Counted from the first letter of the stretch, positions 11,289-22,949 are shown. The stretch: DNA of 64,000 nucleotides from Carettochelys insculpta (GCF_033958435.1 NC_134141.1:100605001-100669000), one strand, 5' to 3'. A program made the numbers and translations. Notes: generated from the letters alone by a model not told the origin.

Positions 11289-13554
11289 TGGTACCCCTAG
11301 CCTGCTATTTGGGGCCAATAGCCACACTGGCCATATAAAATGGTTTCCAGACCCAATATAAAAGTCCAGCTATGTGCCAGTGAGAACCTCATGGGGCAGA
11401 TATGGGCTAATCTTCCTCTCACTTTAGACTTCAACCGTGTCTCTAATCATTATAGGAGTGCTTAAGCCCTCAAGCGTGAGGTTTAATATCTGGTCCAATA
11501 TTTGTTAGCATTAACTATAACTCTGGGTAGTCTTGTCATCTGTACTAACACCCAGTCCCTTTTTGATTCTTGGCCTCAGTGCCCACCTGTACCATGAGGT
11601 CCAGATTTTTGGCAGGGATTTGTATTATTGGGTTCTCTGGAACTCTCTAACCCGAGGAGCCATTTAAATTCCACATAAAGTAGTGCTTAAGTGAGAATTC
11701 AGTGGTTCAGTTAAGTGCTGTCCTTGTGCCAAAGGATAAGTCTTAAGCTACTTTGAGAATTTTTGCTTAATAATGAATAAGATGCTAAAAATATCCAAAT
11801 GCTTTCTATATAAACTGTGATTTTGTGGTATAGGTTCATTGATATTTGATACTTGTTTTACACAGATAACACCATAATGCTCAAGAAATAAATATTTGTT
11901 TCATGAATAGTTTCTCTTCTACAGACAAAACCATCAGTAGCTTTATATCCTGAAAATTTGATTGTGAAGCAATTCAAGAGTAATTAATTATCCCATGACT
12001 GGAGCATATGCTAAAAAAAAATCCCAGAAAGTTAAACCAGAGGAGAGTGCTTTTCATTACACTCCTAGCAGGAGTGAAAGACTATGAATCTAATTAAGTC
12101 CCCTCATAATGTCTGTCTGAAACCACAGAGGTGAGTATGGAGGGCTGGTCCACACAAATATTTTGCACTTCTGTTAGAGATGTGGGTCTGAAAAAAACGA
12201 AAACAAAAACTGAACTGGTGATAGCAATATATCCACTAGGGTGGATGTAATGACATCGGTATAAAGATGCCTTATGTCATTATGTCATATTCTCTTTTTA
12301 GTAAGGTAATAAGCTGCACAGATATAAGTGCTCTTAGAACAACAAAACTAAATCCATATTTGTGTTGCTTTAATTATACCAGTGTAGTCAAAGCAGTAAC
12401 ACTTATTTGTATCCAGTTAAACCTAAGATAAAGAAATTTTAAATTCAACAGCTAGAAAGGCAGAGAGAGGGTCACGTACCTTGCATGCATTTCAAAGAGG
12501 AAGAAGATGTCTTTCCAATCAGATCCCTACGCAGAAAGGTACTTATGCATTGAAATCAATGGGACTTAAGCACATGCTAAACTACCCTTCCTAACTAGAG
12601 ACATTTCCCTGGATCAGGACTTTAGACAGACCCAGGATTGCTTTCTGTATCCAGATGTTCTCTGTTCGTTGCCATGGGTATATCCCTCAGTAGTTAGTCA
12701 TGATTGTTCCACATGGTGTTTTCAACAGTCAACATTCTTCTAGTTAACACTGGCCCTTTACATTTCCAAAATTGGGTGGTCCCATTTGGCAGTGTCCCAG
12801 TGTTAAATAAGGCATAGGTGTTCTGAACAGCAGCTCTCAGGAAGAAAGACATTTCTATTATACCTACTCGTGTGGCTTTTAAAAGTAGCATTCCTGGCAG
12901 GAACAACAGCAGTAGTAAGCAACTGGAATTGCTTTGTTTTGAAGGCAGTGGTAAATGCAAAGAAAAGGGTTCTTTGCTCTGAAAGGAGGAGAACATTCTT
13001 TTAAAGTTTAGAAAAGAAAAAGAATAATTGGCAAATTAGGCTAAACAGAGCAAATCCAACCCAGCAAGAACATGAAGAAGTTTCATAAGTTGTGTCTAAT
13101 TACCTTGGCTTCATCCATCTCAACGATTCCATTTTATCTCTTTTTTCACATTGCTATGACTGCCACAGCAGTACGTCAGTGAGCTGCTCTATGCTCCAGA
13201 GGAGGAGAAATGAATTAGTACTTCTGAGTCAAAGCAAAATGGTCTGGCCAGTGCCAGTTGGACTTGTCAGTCCTGGGAACAACTGGAACAGTGACTCTTA
13301 CCACAGCATGAGGCCAAACAGGGAGCTTGAGCAGTGATTTAACTTCATCTTTCTTGTAGCAGGGCTTCATCTGCTGTGTGGTTCCCCACCTTTTACCCTA
13401 ATATTAGCGTAAAATTAGGATTTTAAGAAGAATTTGAAGAAAGATGTTGGTGTAAATGAAGAAAGAAAAAGACAAAATTACAAATGAGAAATGGAGACAA
13501 AGGAAACAAAGTTTATTTGGCGAAGAAAATAACTCTCTAGCACCTTTCCTCCCC
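11289..13554. other. No feature recognised
   Basis: AT-rich sequence. The ORFs at 12694-12996 and 13092-13337 lack recognisable domains and are regarded as chance. Confidence 0.5.
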
Positions 13555-13905
13555 CTAAAATTGTAACATGATTTCTCTTTGTGCACAGGGGCCCACAGCC
13601 TTGCTGGTGTCCTGGGCAAGGTGGTGGAGGGCCTGCTCCCTACCTGGAAAAGGCAGAGCCTCAGACAGAACGGGCAGGACCGAGGCAACCAGCCCATGGA
13701 ACCCCTTGGACTGAGGTATGTTCCCCCACCCCCAGTCCTCCACACTGCCTGGAGCACAGCACTTTAATACCAATGTAAAGGGCTTGAGGCTCTGATCACC
13801 ACTGCTGCCACAGTAGCAATGGCTGAGAGTTCTAGGCCCTTTTGTACAGCTAGGACCTGGGGCAGTTGCTCCTTCCCTGCACCTCCATGTCCCAGCCATC
13901 AGCAA
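13555..13905 (+). repeat. Dispersed GC-rich repeat, copy 2 of 3
   Basis: This is homologous to 22950-23245 (same strand) and 765-1010 (opposite strand). Shared order: 'ctccacactgcctgg', then '(a/t)aagggcttg(a/g)ggctc', a trinucleotide-rich block, 'ccctttt' and 'ggggcagttgc(t/c)cc'. Several overlapping open frames of 60-125 codons occur on both strands. They reflect GC richness and match no family known to me. Confidence 0.5.
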
Positions 13906-15289
13906 GCCTGTCTTTATGGAAGTTATCATAAGTCTCTGTTTTTAGTTTTGTTTTTTGTTTTGTTTTGTTTTGGGGGGAGTAGGGGATTGGCACAAGTTTC
14001 TGTGCTAGTCTATAGAGTAACAGTCTTCATTCATGATAGTGATTTGACTGAAAAGTAGTCTTCCTTACTGGAGAAAACCAGGGACTAGAGCCCTGTGAAC
14101 AACTGAAGTGATGTAGACATGGGAACCAAACCAAAACTTCAGATTTAAACATCCCTAACTGGGGGGCAAAAATGGCACAAAGGGGCAACAGACTTTAAAC
14201 CAAAACCTGGGATCCAAACATTCCATAATTTTGTGGAGCAGAAGAGTTGGAAGCTGGTTCCAAGCGTGGTGACTTGATCCCATTTCTGTGTGGACTGTGA
14301 ATGAGCCATGATTGCTCTAAGTGGTAACAGAGCTCCTCCACTGCTCTGTGTCTGGTTTAAGAATAAGAGAATTCATTGTTGCATTCTTGATAACTTAAAT
14401 ATTAAATACAGATTGAGCTAGTAAATTTCAAGGTCTGAGTTTTGAGCAATATGGGAGGTATATCAATCCAACACTGAATAAGGCCTGAGGCTCCCTCAGT
14501 TAAGCCAAAGCGCTACTTCTGCCCATTATAGATTTCCATATTCTGCACACAACAATTCCTTCCACTCCACATATGGCTATAACAATTGAGGATATGCTCT
14601 GATAAGGCCCCAAAATGTTGCAGTTCTTTTAATTTGCCTTGATTTATTCCTGTTGTATTTTCCCTTCGCTTTCTGTTTTCCCTTTTTTCTTTGTTGTGTC
14701 CTTTTCTTTTAACATTCTCCTTTTGTTCCCATTTGTGGTAATGGACTAACCGGAGCTGTGAGGAACAAGACTGAAATTATATCACGGACATGGTAGATGG
14801 CATGAAATCACTGACTTGCCAAATCCTGGGCCTGGAAGGTGCTAAACACTAACAACTCCTATTAAATCCAACAGATGTCAACCTTTCTGGGGATCACACC
14901 CCAAACAATCAGTTCTTTCCCATATATCTCACACTCAGCCAATTGCACCACAGCCTGCCCTTAATGACAAGCAAAATGGGGGAAAAAATAATTCTGGGCA
15001 CAAATTATAATGAAGATAGCAGGTAGCAACCATACATGGCAGAAGGAGGCTGATGTTAGAGGCATCAGTGGAATGGAAATAGTCAAAGAGTATTGACTAA
15101 AGACGAACTAAAGATAAAATCAGAACTTTTGGGTACAATTTTTAAAAGATATATTTTCAGGCTATTTTCAGAAACCAATCACCAATGGTGATTTTTTTGG
15201 TGATTAGAGGTAATATCCAAGAACTTATTTTGCTGTGCTACAGTAATAACACCAATAACTTGCATTACTGCTCATTTTGACTTAAGATC
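13906..15289. other. No gene recognised
   Basis: Contains a T/G-rich low-complexity run at about 13941-13977 (repeats of 'gtttt'). The remainder is AT-rich sequence in which I see nothing further. Confidence 0.55.
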
Positions 15290-15292
15290 TTA

Positions 15293-15721
15293 GGTGGGTC
15301 TACACTTGGCCTCAGCTTCGAAGGGGGCATGTTAATCAGGGCAATGGGAGATTACTAATGAGGTGCTGCGGTGAATACGCAGCGCTTTATTAGGCTAATT
15401 CTCCCACAGCAACTTCAAAGCGTCAAACTAAGAAGTGCCATCGTGTGTAGCTGTGGGCACTTCTAAGTGCCCAAGCTACTTTGATGTGCCTTTACTCCTC
15501 AAAATTTTGGGGAGTAAAGGCACTTCGAAGTAGCACGGATACTTCAAAGTGCCCACGGCTAAACACATGTCGGCACTTCTAAGTCTGATGCTGTGACGTT
15601 GCGGTGGTGGAGAATTAGCCTAAGGAAGTGCTGCGTATTCACCACAACACTTCATTAGTAATCTCCCGAGGCCCTGAATAACATGTCCCCTTCAAAGCTG
15701 GGGGCAAGTGTAGACAAGCCC
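15293..15721. mobile_element. Long-inverted-repeat MITE, 429 bp
   Basis: The two halves are inverted repeats over nearly their whole length, for example 'cttcgaagggggcatgtta' against 'taacatgtccccttcaaag', meeting near 15507. Terminal motifs are ggtgggtctacacttg and caagtgtagacaagccc. The 3-bp duplication TTA flanks it (15290-15292, 15722-15724). TTA duplications and such ends fit the PIF/Harbinger superfamily. It is non-coding and lies only 370 bp from the autonomous Harbinger element. Confidence 0.85.
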
Positions 15722-15724
15722 TTA

Positions 15725-16089
15725 GTGTTTTACACCAAAATTAAACTGCAGTTCTGCTTGGAAAAGTGCCTGTAAGTGTGGAAATGGATTAACTATTACC
15801 CATACATACATCTCACAATGATTCTCAATCCTGACAAGTTACAACTTTTCTTTAGATACCTTACATGTTACTCTTTATGGAGAAATGCTGTAATTTCTGT
15901 CCTTTGTTCAGTGAGTTTTTCAGGTTGGAGATGAAAACTGTACACAAAAAAACAGTGAATCCTTTGCCACGGGGTCTCTGTATCACCTATTGTTCCAAGT
16001 TTATTTTCTCATTCACAGCATGTTCAGTTTACTAGTAAAATCAAATTCAGTTGTGACCCCCACAATGCAACTGTGTAACTGTCACACAC
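15725..16089. other. No feature recognised
   Basis: Short AT-rich spacer between two DNA transposons. Nothing seen. Confidence 0.6.
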
Positions 16090-16092
16090 ACA

Positions 16093-16300
16093 AGCTACAT
16101 CTACACGTGTATGCTACATCGAAATAGCTTATTTTGATGTAGAGAAATCGAAATAAGCTATTTCGATGAATAGCGCCTACACGTCCTCCAGGGCTGGTGC
16201 CGTCGAAGTTCAACGTCGACGTTGGGCAGCACAGCTTCGAAGTAGACACTGCAGGGGAGCGTCTACACACCAAAGCAGCCCAAATCGAAATAAGGGTGCC
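16093..16300. repeat. Harbinger left terminal and subterminal palindromes
   Basis: After the terminal repeat come near-palindromic blocks: 'catcgaaatagcttattttgatg' type hairpins at about 16117-16170, an 'aacgtcgacgtt' palindrome (16211-16222) and 'cttcgaagtag' at 16232-16242. Equivalent blocks occur in the short derivatives at 27240-27454 and 34594-34760. They are candidate binding sites for the Myb-like protein; that role is inference. Confidence 0.6.
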
Positions 16301-16447
16301 AGGAACAGCTGCAGACAGGGTCACAGGGCAGACTAGCACTTCTGGGGCAACAGCAAGCTTGTCCCGTAAAGGGCCCCTCCCAGACACACACAGCCTGCAC
16401 AGCACGCGGCCTGCAGAGCCACAGGCACGCACACCTGTCAAAGCAGT

Positions 16448-17931
16448 ATGGACCCCCAGCAGCAGCATCAGCAGCAGCCAGAGGTCCACACACCCACCCC
16501 TGCAGGAGCAGTGCTTGCCCTGCTCAATGCTATGCAGGAGGCAGCTGACCACCTTTTATTCATGGAAGAGGAGCTGCCCCCAAGGGAGGAGGAAGCAGCC
16601 CCAGACCTTGCTGCCCTCCGACACCCCCCCCCCCCCCGCCACACACGCTGCCGGCTGTGGAGCTACCCCACAAGCACAGACTGGTGGGAGCGGCTGGTGC
16701 TTGGCGAGTGGGACAACGACCGCTGGCTCCAGAACTTTCGTATGAGCCAGCAGACATTCCTGGAGCTCTGCCAGTGGCTCACGCCCGCACTGAGGCACCA
16801 GGACACCTCCACATGGCATGCCCTCAGCATGGAGAAACGGGTCGGCATTGCTGTCTGGAAGCTGGCCACTCCAGACAGCTACAGATCCGTGGGGCAGCAG
16901 TTTGGCGTGGGCAAGGCCACCGTCGGGGCTGTCCTCATGGAGGTAAGAGGACCCGGGGGGGAGTCTGGGGGAGGGAGCCCTGCGGGGGAGGCATGGGGGA
17001 GGGAGCCCTGGGGTGGAGGGCCAGACACACCCAGCACACCCCTCACTGGTGCTCTCCCATGTCCTTACCCTGCAGGTCATCCGTGCCATCAACGCCCTGC
17101 TCCTCCACAGGCTCATGCAGCTTGGGGACCCAGATGCTGCCATCGTGGAGTTTGCCAGCCTGGGCTTCCCAAATTGCTTTGGGGCTCTAGATGGGACCCA
17201 TATCCCCATCCATGCTCCGGAGCACAGCAGAAGACGCTTCCTGAACAGGAAGGGCTACCATTCAGTGGTCCTCCAGGCCTTGGTGGACAGCCGGGGCCGC
17301 TTCCTGGACATTTATGTTGGCTGGCCTGGCAGTACCCACGATGCCTGGGTGTTCAGGAATTCGGGCCTGTGCCACCAGCTGGAGGCGGGGACCTATATTC
17401 CCCAGTGGGAGATCCCTGTGGGGGACACCACCATGCCCCTCTGCGTCGTCGCAGACCCGGCGTACCCCCTGGCTCATGCACCCTTACACGGGCCATCTCT
17501 CAGCCAGCCAGGAGCGCTTCAACACGCACCTGAACCATGCGCACCAGGTAGTCGAGCGCACTTTTGGCCACCTCAAAGGGCGCTGGAGGTGTCTCCTCAC
17601 CCGATTGGATGCAGGCCCCACCAACATCCCCCAGGTTGTGGGCACGTGCAGCACACTCCATAACCTGGTGGAGAGCAAGGGGGAGGCATTCTTCCAGGGC
17701 TGGGCTGTGGAGGCTGGCAGGGCCAATGTGCAGCCACCCGCTGCCCCCAGTCACTATGTGGACCCCGAGGGGATCCGGATCCGGAAGGCCCTGCGGGCCC
17801 ATTTCAACCAGGCCGCGGGTGAAAGCTGGCAGGCCACCCACTGCACCCCCACCATTCTCCACAACACTCCCTGCCCCCATGCTCACACCACAGAGCACCC
17901 AAGAGCACACCCCCCCCCACACTTTTATTGA
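16448..17931 (+). pseudogene. PIF/Harbinger transposase (DDE_Tnp_4 / HARBI1-like), broken by one frameshift
   Basis: Two exons. Exon 1 is 16448-16942, starting at ATG with a glutamine-rich N terminus (MDPQQQHQQQ). The intron 16943-17075 (GTAAGAG...CCTGCAG) is 133 bp and phase 0. Exon 2 is 17076-17931, ending in TGA. Exon 1 encodes the helical N-terminal region (WWERLVLGEWDNDRWLQNFR, then an HTH-like VGQQFGVGKATV). Exon 2 holds the catalytic core. First Asp is in ALDGTHIPI (codon 17190-17192), second Asp in VVADPAYPL (17454-17456), and Glu in VVERTFGHLKGRW (17554-17556), with the family motif PGSTHDAWVFR between. Between the second Asp and Glu, at about 17465-17480, the frame changes. The run DPAYPL continues in one frame, while WLMHPYTGHLS and the Glu motif lie in the next. 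An 8-base deletion would explain this (inference). The full protein would be about 450 residues. The upstream stretch of 14 Cs in exon 1 does not break the frame. Confidence 0.9.
16943..17075 (+). other. Transposase intron (predicted)
   Basis: The donor GAG|GTAAGAGG and acceptor CCCTGCAG|GTC join two frames that both carry transposase protein. The intron is G-rich with repeated 'gggggaggg' and 133 bp long. Splicing is inferred from these consensus sites and protein continuity. Confidence 0.8.
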
Positions 17932-17987
17932 ACATAAAAATGGACCTGTTGTTTTTGAAACCAAAAAACAGTGAATTCTCTTATTAA

Positions 17988-17989
<2 letters not shown>

Positions 17990-18030
<41 letters not shown>
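17990..18030. repeat. (TA)n microsatellite between the convergent Harbinger genes
   Basis: About twenty uninterrupted TA units lie 60 bp after the transposase stop, in the intergenic space where the two genes run tail to tail. Allele length is likely to vary between individuals. Confidence 0.95.
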
Positions 18031-18033
<3 letters not shown>

Positions 18034-18099
18034 GAACAAAAGGGGGGGACTATTTACATGGGGGTCAGGTACCATAAAAGAACAGGGGTCCAACATAAG

Positions 18100-19816
18100 C
18101 TATATACAAATAATGGGGGATATGTACAAAGGGGGAGCAGGGGGGGGGCACGTCCTCCGCCCCGCACCCTCTACTGTCCGGTGCCCAGGGTTGGAGGGCG
18201 CGACCCTTGCCTCGGCCTGAGCCCTGGCCGAGGCTGGGTGGGGGCCAGGCAAACCGGCAGATACGGCCGGCAGGTGTCTGCAGGCCCCAGGTCCCCCTCG
18301 GCGGAAGGCCCCAGGGTGGTGGACAGTGCTGGGACGGCGGGCAGAGCGGCGGGTGGAGCGGCGGTCAGAGCGGAGGGCAGAGTGGCAGGCAGCGCAGCAT
18401 GGGGGGACCAGGTATTCCGCTATGCACTTGAATGTGTGCATGAAGGCCCCCCATGCCTCCTAGCGCCAGGCCAGCGCTCGCTCCTGGAGCTCCAGCCGCC
18501 GGTTCTCCACCCGCAAGCACGGCTCCAACACCTCCAGCTGACGCCGGAGGGTCGCGAGCAGCTGGGGGGTCGATCGCCGTCCTCTGGTGGCTCCTCCTCT
18601 TTCGGCCTTGCCCTGGGGCTGGCTGGTGCTCCGCCGAGGGGCTGGCCTGCTGGGATGGCCCCGGTGGGCTCTCTGGGACCACTGAGACCTCACCAGTGCT
18701 CTCCAGGCCCTCCGATGGTGCAGCTGCAGAACACGGGGGAAGAAGAGTGGAGACAGCCGTTAGTGTGGGCCCTGGTCCATGGCCCTTGTCCCCCAACCCC
18801 TCTGCTGCTGGTTCCCCATCCCCATCCCCGGGAGATGCTGCTGCTGCTGCTGCTGCTGCTGGGTGTCCACCCCCCCCCAAGGGGACCCTAGGTTCTGCTC
18901 CCCGCATCCCCAGGGATGGGGCATGGCGCTATCCTGCTGGGGGGCAGGGGCTGATGCACTCTTCTGAGGGACGTGCCACTGCTGTCCTTGGGGCCATGGT
19001 CATCTGGGCATGTGGAGGGCCCTGGTCATGTCTGTTGTCCCTGCCCCTTAACCCCAGCGGTGTGCACTGGGGGGGTACATACCTGACAGTCCACTCCCAC
19101 GGTCGGGAGACACCCTCTGGGCAGATGCCCTGCTGGAGCTCTGGGATGGGAGGGCGATCTGGAGGTCCCCGTTGCTGAAGGAGGATTCCCCCTCCTCCTC
19201 CTCCGGCATCCCAGGGGTGGGCTCCTGGGGGGCCCCTGGGTGCGGGGCTTGCCTCTGGGGCAGACTCCATCTCCGGGGCCTGCTGGTGCTCGTCGGCCGA
19301 GGTGTCAAGAGTGGCCGGGGGGGAGGAGGTGTACCGGGGGCCCAGGATGGACCTGAGCTCCCTGTAAAAGGGGCAAGTGGCGGGGGCAGCCCCAGATCGG
19401 CTAGCCGCATCCTGGGCCCGGGCATAACCCTGCCGCAGTTCCTTAACCTTACCCCTGACGTGGTCAGGAGTGCAGGCAGGGTGACCCCGGGCAGCCAGGC
19501 CCTCGGCCAGCCGAGCCAACGCATCTGCATTCCACCTCTTGCACCCCATTACCTGGAGCACCTTCTCCTCGCCCCAGAGCCCCAGCAGGTCCCGGATCTC
19601 GGCCTCTGTCCAGGAGGGGCCCCGCTGCCTTTCCCCAGGCTGGCTGGCTGCCTGTGAGCCCTGGCTCCCCTTGGGAGGGTGCCCTGGGGGGGCTTGGGGT
19701 CTGGCAAGCTGCCATCGCTGCGGGGGTGGTGGACTGGGGCTGCAGAGGGGCGTGCAGGCTGGCAGCGTGGCTGTGCTGCCACCTGCACGAGCTCTCAGCT
19801 TCCTGCACAGGAACAC
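18100..19816 (-). pseudogene. Myb/SANT-like (trihelix) DNA-binding protein of the Harbinger element, decayed
   Basis: Minus-strand gene of two exons: exon 1 about 19816-19083, intron 19082-18724 (GTATGTAC...TTCTGCAG), exon 2 from 18723 down. Exon 1 encodes a trihelix domain: SWTEAEIRDLLGLWGEEKVL, then RWNADALARLAEGLAARGH, then HVRGKVKELRQGYARA and CPFYRELRSILG. An acidic/serine linker follows (MPEEEEGESSFSNGD), and exon 2 carries a coiled coil (LATLRRQLEVLEPCLRVENR). The start at 19816 is uncertain. Three defects are visible: the frame switches between the trihelix and the acidic linker (about 19190-19290); it switches again in exon 2 at a run of six Cs just before the coiled coil (about 18563-18570); and a TAG at 18460-18462 sits in the coiled-coil frame where relatives would likely have Gln. 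In this superfamily the Myb-like protein interacts with the transposase and binds transposon DNA. That role is family knowledge. Confidence 0.82.
18838..18862. repeat. (TGC)n trinucleotide run
   Basis: About eight tgc units inside the predicted intron of the Myb-like gene, followed by a poly-C stretch. A length-variable simple repeat within the transposon. Confidence 0.85.
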
Positions 19817-19849
19817 AGGGGGCGGGGAGCTTTAAGGAGCCACTGCACG

Positions 19850-20150
19850 TGGCGACCATAGAGCTCAGGGGCTGGAGAGAGCGTCTCTCAACCCCTCAGC
19901 TGATGGCCGCCATGGCAGACCCCGCTCTTTCAATGTTATGGGACGCGGATCGGCTACACGTGTCCTACTTCGACGTTCAACGTCGCAGTAGGGCGCTATT
20001 CCCATCCCCTGATGGGGATAGCAACTTTGATGTCTCGCCACCTTACGTCGATTTCAACTTCGAAATAGCGCTCGCCACATGTAGACATGGTGGGCGCTAT
20101 TTGAAGTTGGCGCGGCTACTTCGAAGTAGCCGGCATGTGTAGACACAGCT
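19850..20150. repeat. Harbinger right terminal region
   Basis: From 'gcgaccatagagct' through 'gatggccgccatggcagacccc' to the terminal repeat. This block is conserved in the short elements at 26744-27000 (reverse) and 34970-35275 (forward), where it makes up half of each element. It contains 'tacttcgacgttcaacgtcg' and 'cttcgaagtag' palindromes. Confidence 0.85.
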
Positions 20151-20153
20151 ACA

Positions 20154-22949
20154 GAGTCACACCATCAACTTCATCAGAAGTTTGCAATCTGGCCAGTTAT
20201 GGTTTTATTTTTTTAATATAATTTTTCCTGAAGATACTTTACCTTGGGGTTTTGGATAGTGTTCATCCCCACAATTTACGACCAACCCCAGTTTAGACTG
20301 GATCAGCATATAAGGTTTATAGTGAGCTTCAGGGCCTTCTCTCTTCTCCGATCATTAAAGGCTCTTGGGCTGGGTGAACAGAGTTCTTTTCTTCTCCGTA
20401 GATCAGATCTCTTGCCATATGAAGCCTCTGCTCAGTCCAATATAATACAGATGTAAGTTTTGTAACTTTCAGTCAAGGCTAGTTTTAACTTTTGTACCTT
20501 TAAGTTTTGTAACAGTTATTGCCTGTATAACCTTTGAGTTTTGTAACATTCCATCATTTAGAAACTTTTGTATTGGTCTTCTAATGTCTTATAGAAACTT
20601 TGTGTTAATCTTGTAATGATTTGTTAGAAGCTTGCTAAGAATTATCTTGCCAGAATTTGTTATTGTAACTGAAACTCCATTTTAAAACATACTATAACTG
20701 AAATGCCATGGTAGTTAGTTTGATGGGTCTACAATATTATTTTAAAATGTGAATGTGGGTGTGCGTGCAATGGAATCAGCCTGCAAAGCCAGCCCATCTG
20801 GATGACCAGCTGCCAGCAGCCCTTGATGGCCAGAACATAATAGGATCTGAGCCCTACAAAAGAACCCACCCCAAGAAATAGAAAGAAGTCCCACCAACAG
20901 AAGATCAAAGTCCTATCTGCTGTTATGGTCATATGCTGCTCATGGTCGTACAGTGTCCTGGGGCAGTGGGACAGGACAAGAGTTATGGACTGAAACATAC
21001 AAACAGAAGGATGCAAAGCTATAAGACTGTTCTTCTTTCCACCACCACTCTGCAGGATTTTCAGTCCAGACTGAACAGAACCTGGTTCCTCCCTCACACT
21101 CAGTTCACTTGCTCAATGGACTGAGTCTAACAACAGACTGGTAAAACTCAACATCAACTAGTAGGTCTCTGTGTGTGTGTGTAAGATGTCATCCCTTTTC
21201 CTTTAGTCCAACAGTCGCATTTAATAAAATACGTATGAGTGTAATCCTCAGGTGGTCTCTAGTGGAAATAAGATAACATCTCTCATTACCTATAACAAAA
21301 AGCCTGCAGCCCACATTCTGCCTTCAATCATACCTGGACATCCCACTCTTCCCAGATCAGGACTCAGTTACACTTATGGCACTGCTACCATCTTCAAATC
21401 ATGCTCTCAGTTGTACCTGTACAATACCAGTCTTTCAAGCTGCTGAACAGGTAAAACGCAGCCCATAATTCAAAAGGCACATGATGTTCAAATTAAAAGG
21501 ATAAAGTAGCCATTTTTGTTCTTAGATCAATTGTTTAATCTTTACAAGCTGGGTATTCTTCACATGCAGAAATAGACGTATGGCTGTTATATGCACACAT
21601 GCTGTGCAGGGAGCATGTCAATCTAATATCTCATAGACCAGGGGAGAAGGAACTAAGGTAACTTTAAATTGCCTTTAGGATCCCCACCAATCCTGAGTTT
21701 CTCCAGGAACTGAAAACGTGACTGCCATGGAAGCTAAGGTCACGTCAGACTCCTTAGTTAGACCACAGTGCTGCCCAGAATCTACTCAGATTCACCTCCA
21801 GCATGTCACATAGGCCAGGACTTGTAAAGGTGTTCTTCAAAGACAACCTAAAGGCTGACTTCCACCATGCTTGCACCCAGAAAGTGGATTCAAACTGCCT
21901 TAAAGGAGTAAGAATCGAACGTGAAGGTCTCAGCCTCTGATTTTACAAACTACATGTTATTTTTCAGTGAATATGAGGTGCTTGTTTCCACTGCTGGTCT
22001 AACAAAATCCAATATCTAATTATGTCACCATTCAGTAACTCTGTATAAATAAGCTTTATTTTTTCTTCTTGTGTCAGAAAAGCATATGTGTCTCTTCCAA
22101 GGAACGTCTGCCAAAGTTATTTAAGATGCCTCCATGCAATACATCATCTACACCTACCTAACTGAAGCACTAACTTGCTTAAAATATCTGTTTGGGAGAG
22201 GATTTGGCTGCTAATCCAGGCAGAATGTAAGGGATTAGTGAATTACCAAACTGGATATATCACTGTATAACAGTAAAAAGTACATTCCACACTGAATCGA
22301 AAAAATCCCATGGAAAGTACCCACATAATGCTTTCATAAATCAAGCTGCCCAACTCTCACTTTGTCTGTCTGTCTCTCTGGGAATTGGATCTCAAAGCTT
22401 CTTTTACAACAGGTTGATGCTTATGTTGCTTGACATGGATAGGATTAAAACATAAATAATAATCCATGCATAACTGCAGGAGATACATTATCTGTCATAA
22501 TTATTTACTGCATTTAATTTTAGATTAAAAGAACCATAAGGCAGTAGATCATACATTTGAATAAACAGTGCAATCAATTTTTAAGCAAGAAGGGTGAGGG
22601 AAGGAATCGTGCCCCAGAGAAGAAAAAATTCCTTCCTTTCTTACTCATCAAGCAGAGTCATGGCACGTAGCAAATTACTAACCTGTTACCTGCTGCCGCT
22701 CAGCTATGCGGATTGGCAGGTTGATGGGCAGTGTCAAACTGCTGGGTAGGAAAGTAACACACCTGGATCCAAAACAGCCTGTATTCATTTAGTGAGTGAA
22801 TTTGTCCTGGGATTCTTATTATTGTTTCCCTCCTTTTGGTTGCAGACTCAGAGAATAATTTCACTTTTGCAAGGCAACAATGAGGACTATTTTTAAAAAG
22901 ATGAAATAAAAGCTTAAATCTGGCAGAAACTAATGGGCTAAAGAAGTCA
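20154..22949. other. No gene recognised
   Basis: AT-rich, unique-looking sequence. Between 20452 and 20625 the words 'agttttgtaac' and 'aacttttgta' recur at 50-60 bp spacing, perhaps a decayed tandem or LTR remnant. The 20729-21097 minus-strand open frame has no recognised domain. Confidence 0.5.

Larger units (their letters stand above)
16093..20150 (+). mobile_element. PIF/Harbinger DNA transposon, near full length, 4058 bp
   Basis: The ends agctacatctacacgtg and (reverse-complemented right end) agctgtgtctacacatg are inverted repeats. The flanks carry the 3-bp duplication ACA (16090-16092, 20151-20153). Subterminal sequence on both sides is packed with TTCGAA- and TCGA-centred palindromes, likely protein-binding or hairpin sequence. 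The interior is GC-rich, unlike its surroundings, and contains two convergent genes: a DDE transposase (plus) and a Myb/SANT-like protein (minus). This two-gene layout defines the superfamily. Both genes contain disruptions, so this copy is probably a recent but inactive relic. Confidence 0.93.

Noticed and set aside
13404..13929. 117- and 124-codon minus-strand frames
   Set aside because: They coincide with a dispersed repeat present in three copies, and the frames are not conserved between copies.
16082..16552. 156-codon minus-strand frame and the 182-codon plus frame 16197-16745
   Set aside because: They overlap the Harbinger left end and the true transposase exon in other phases, and have no domain. 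They are shadows of GC-rich coding sequence.
18453..19178. 241- and 306-codon plus-strand frames opposite the Myb-like gene
   Set aside because: Low-complexity Pro/Gly/Ser/Arg-rich translations antisense to the minus-strand gene, without recognised motifs.
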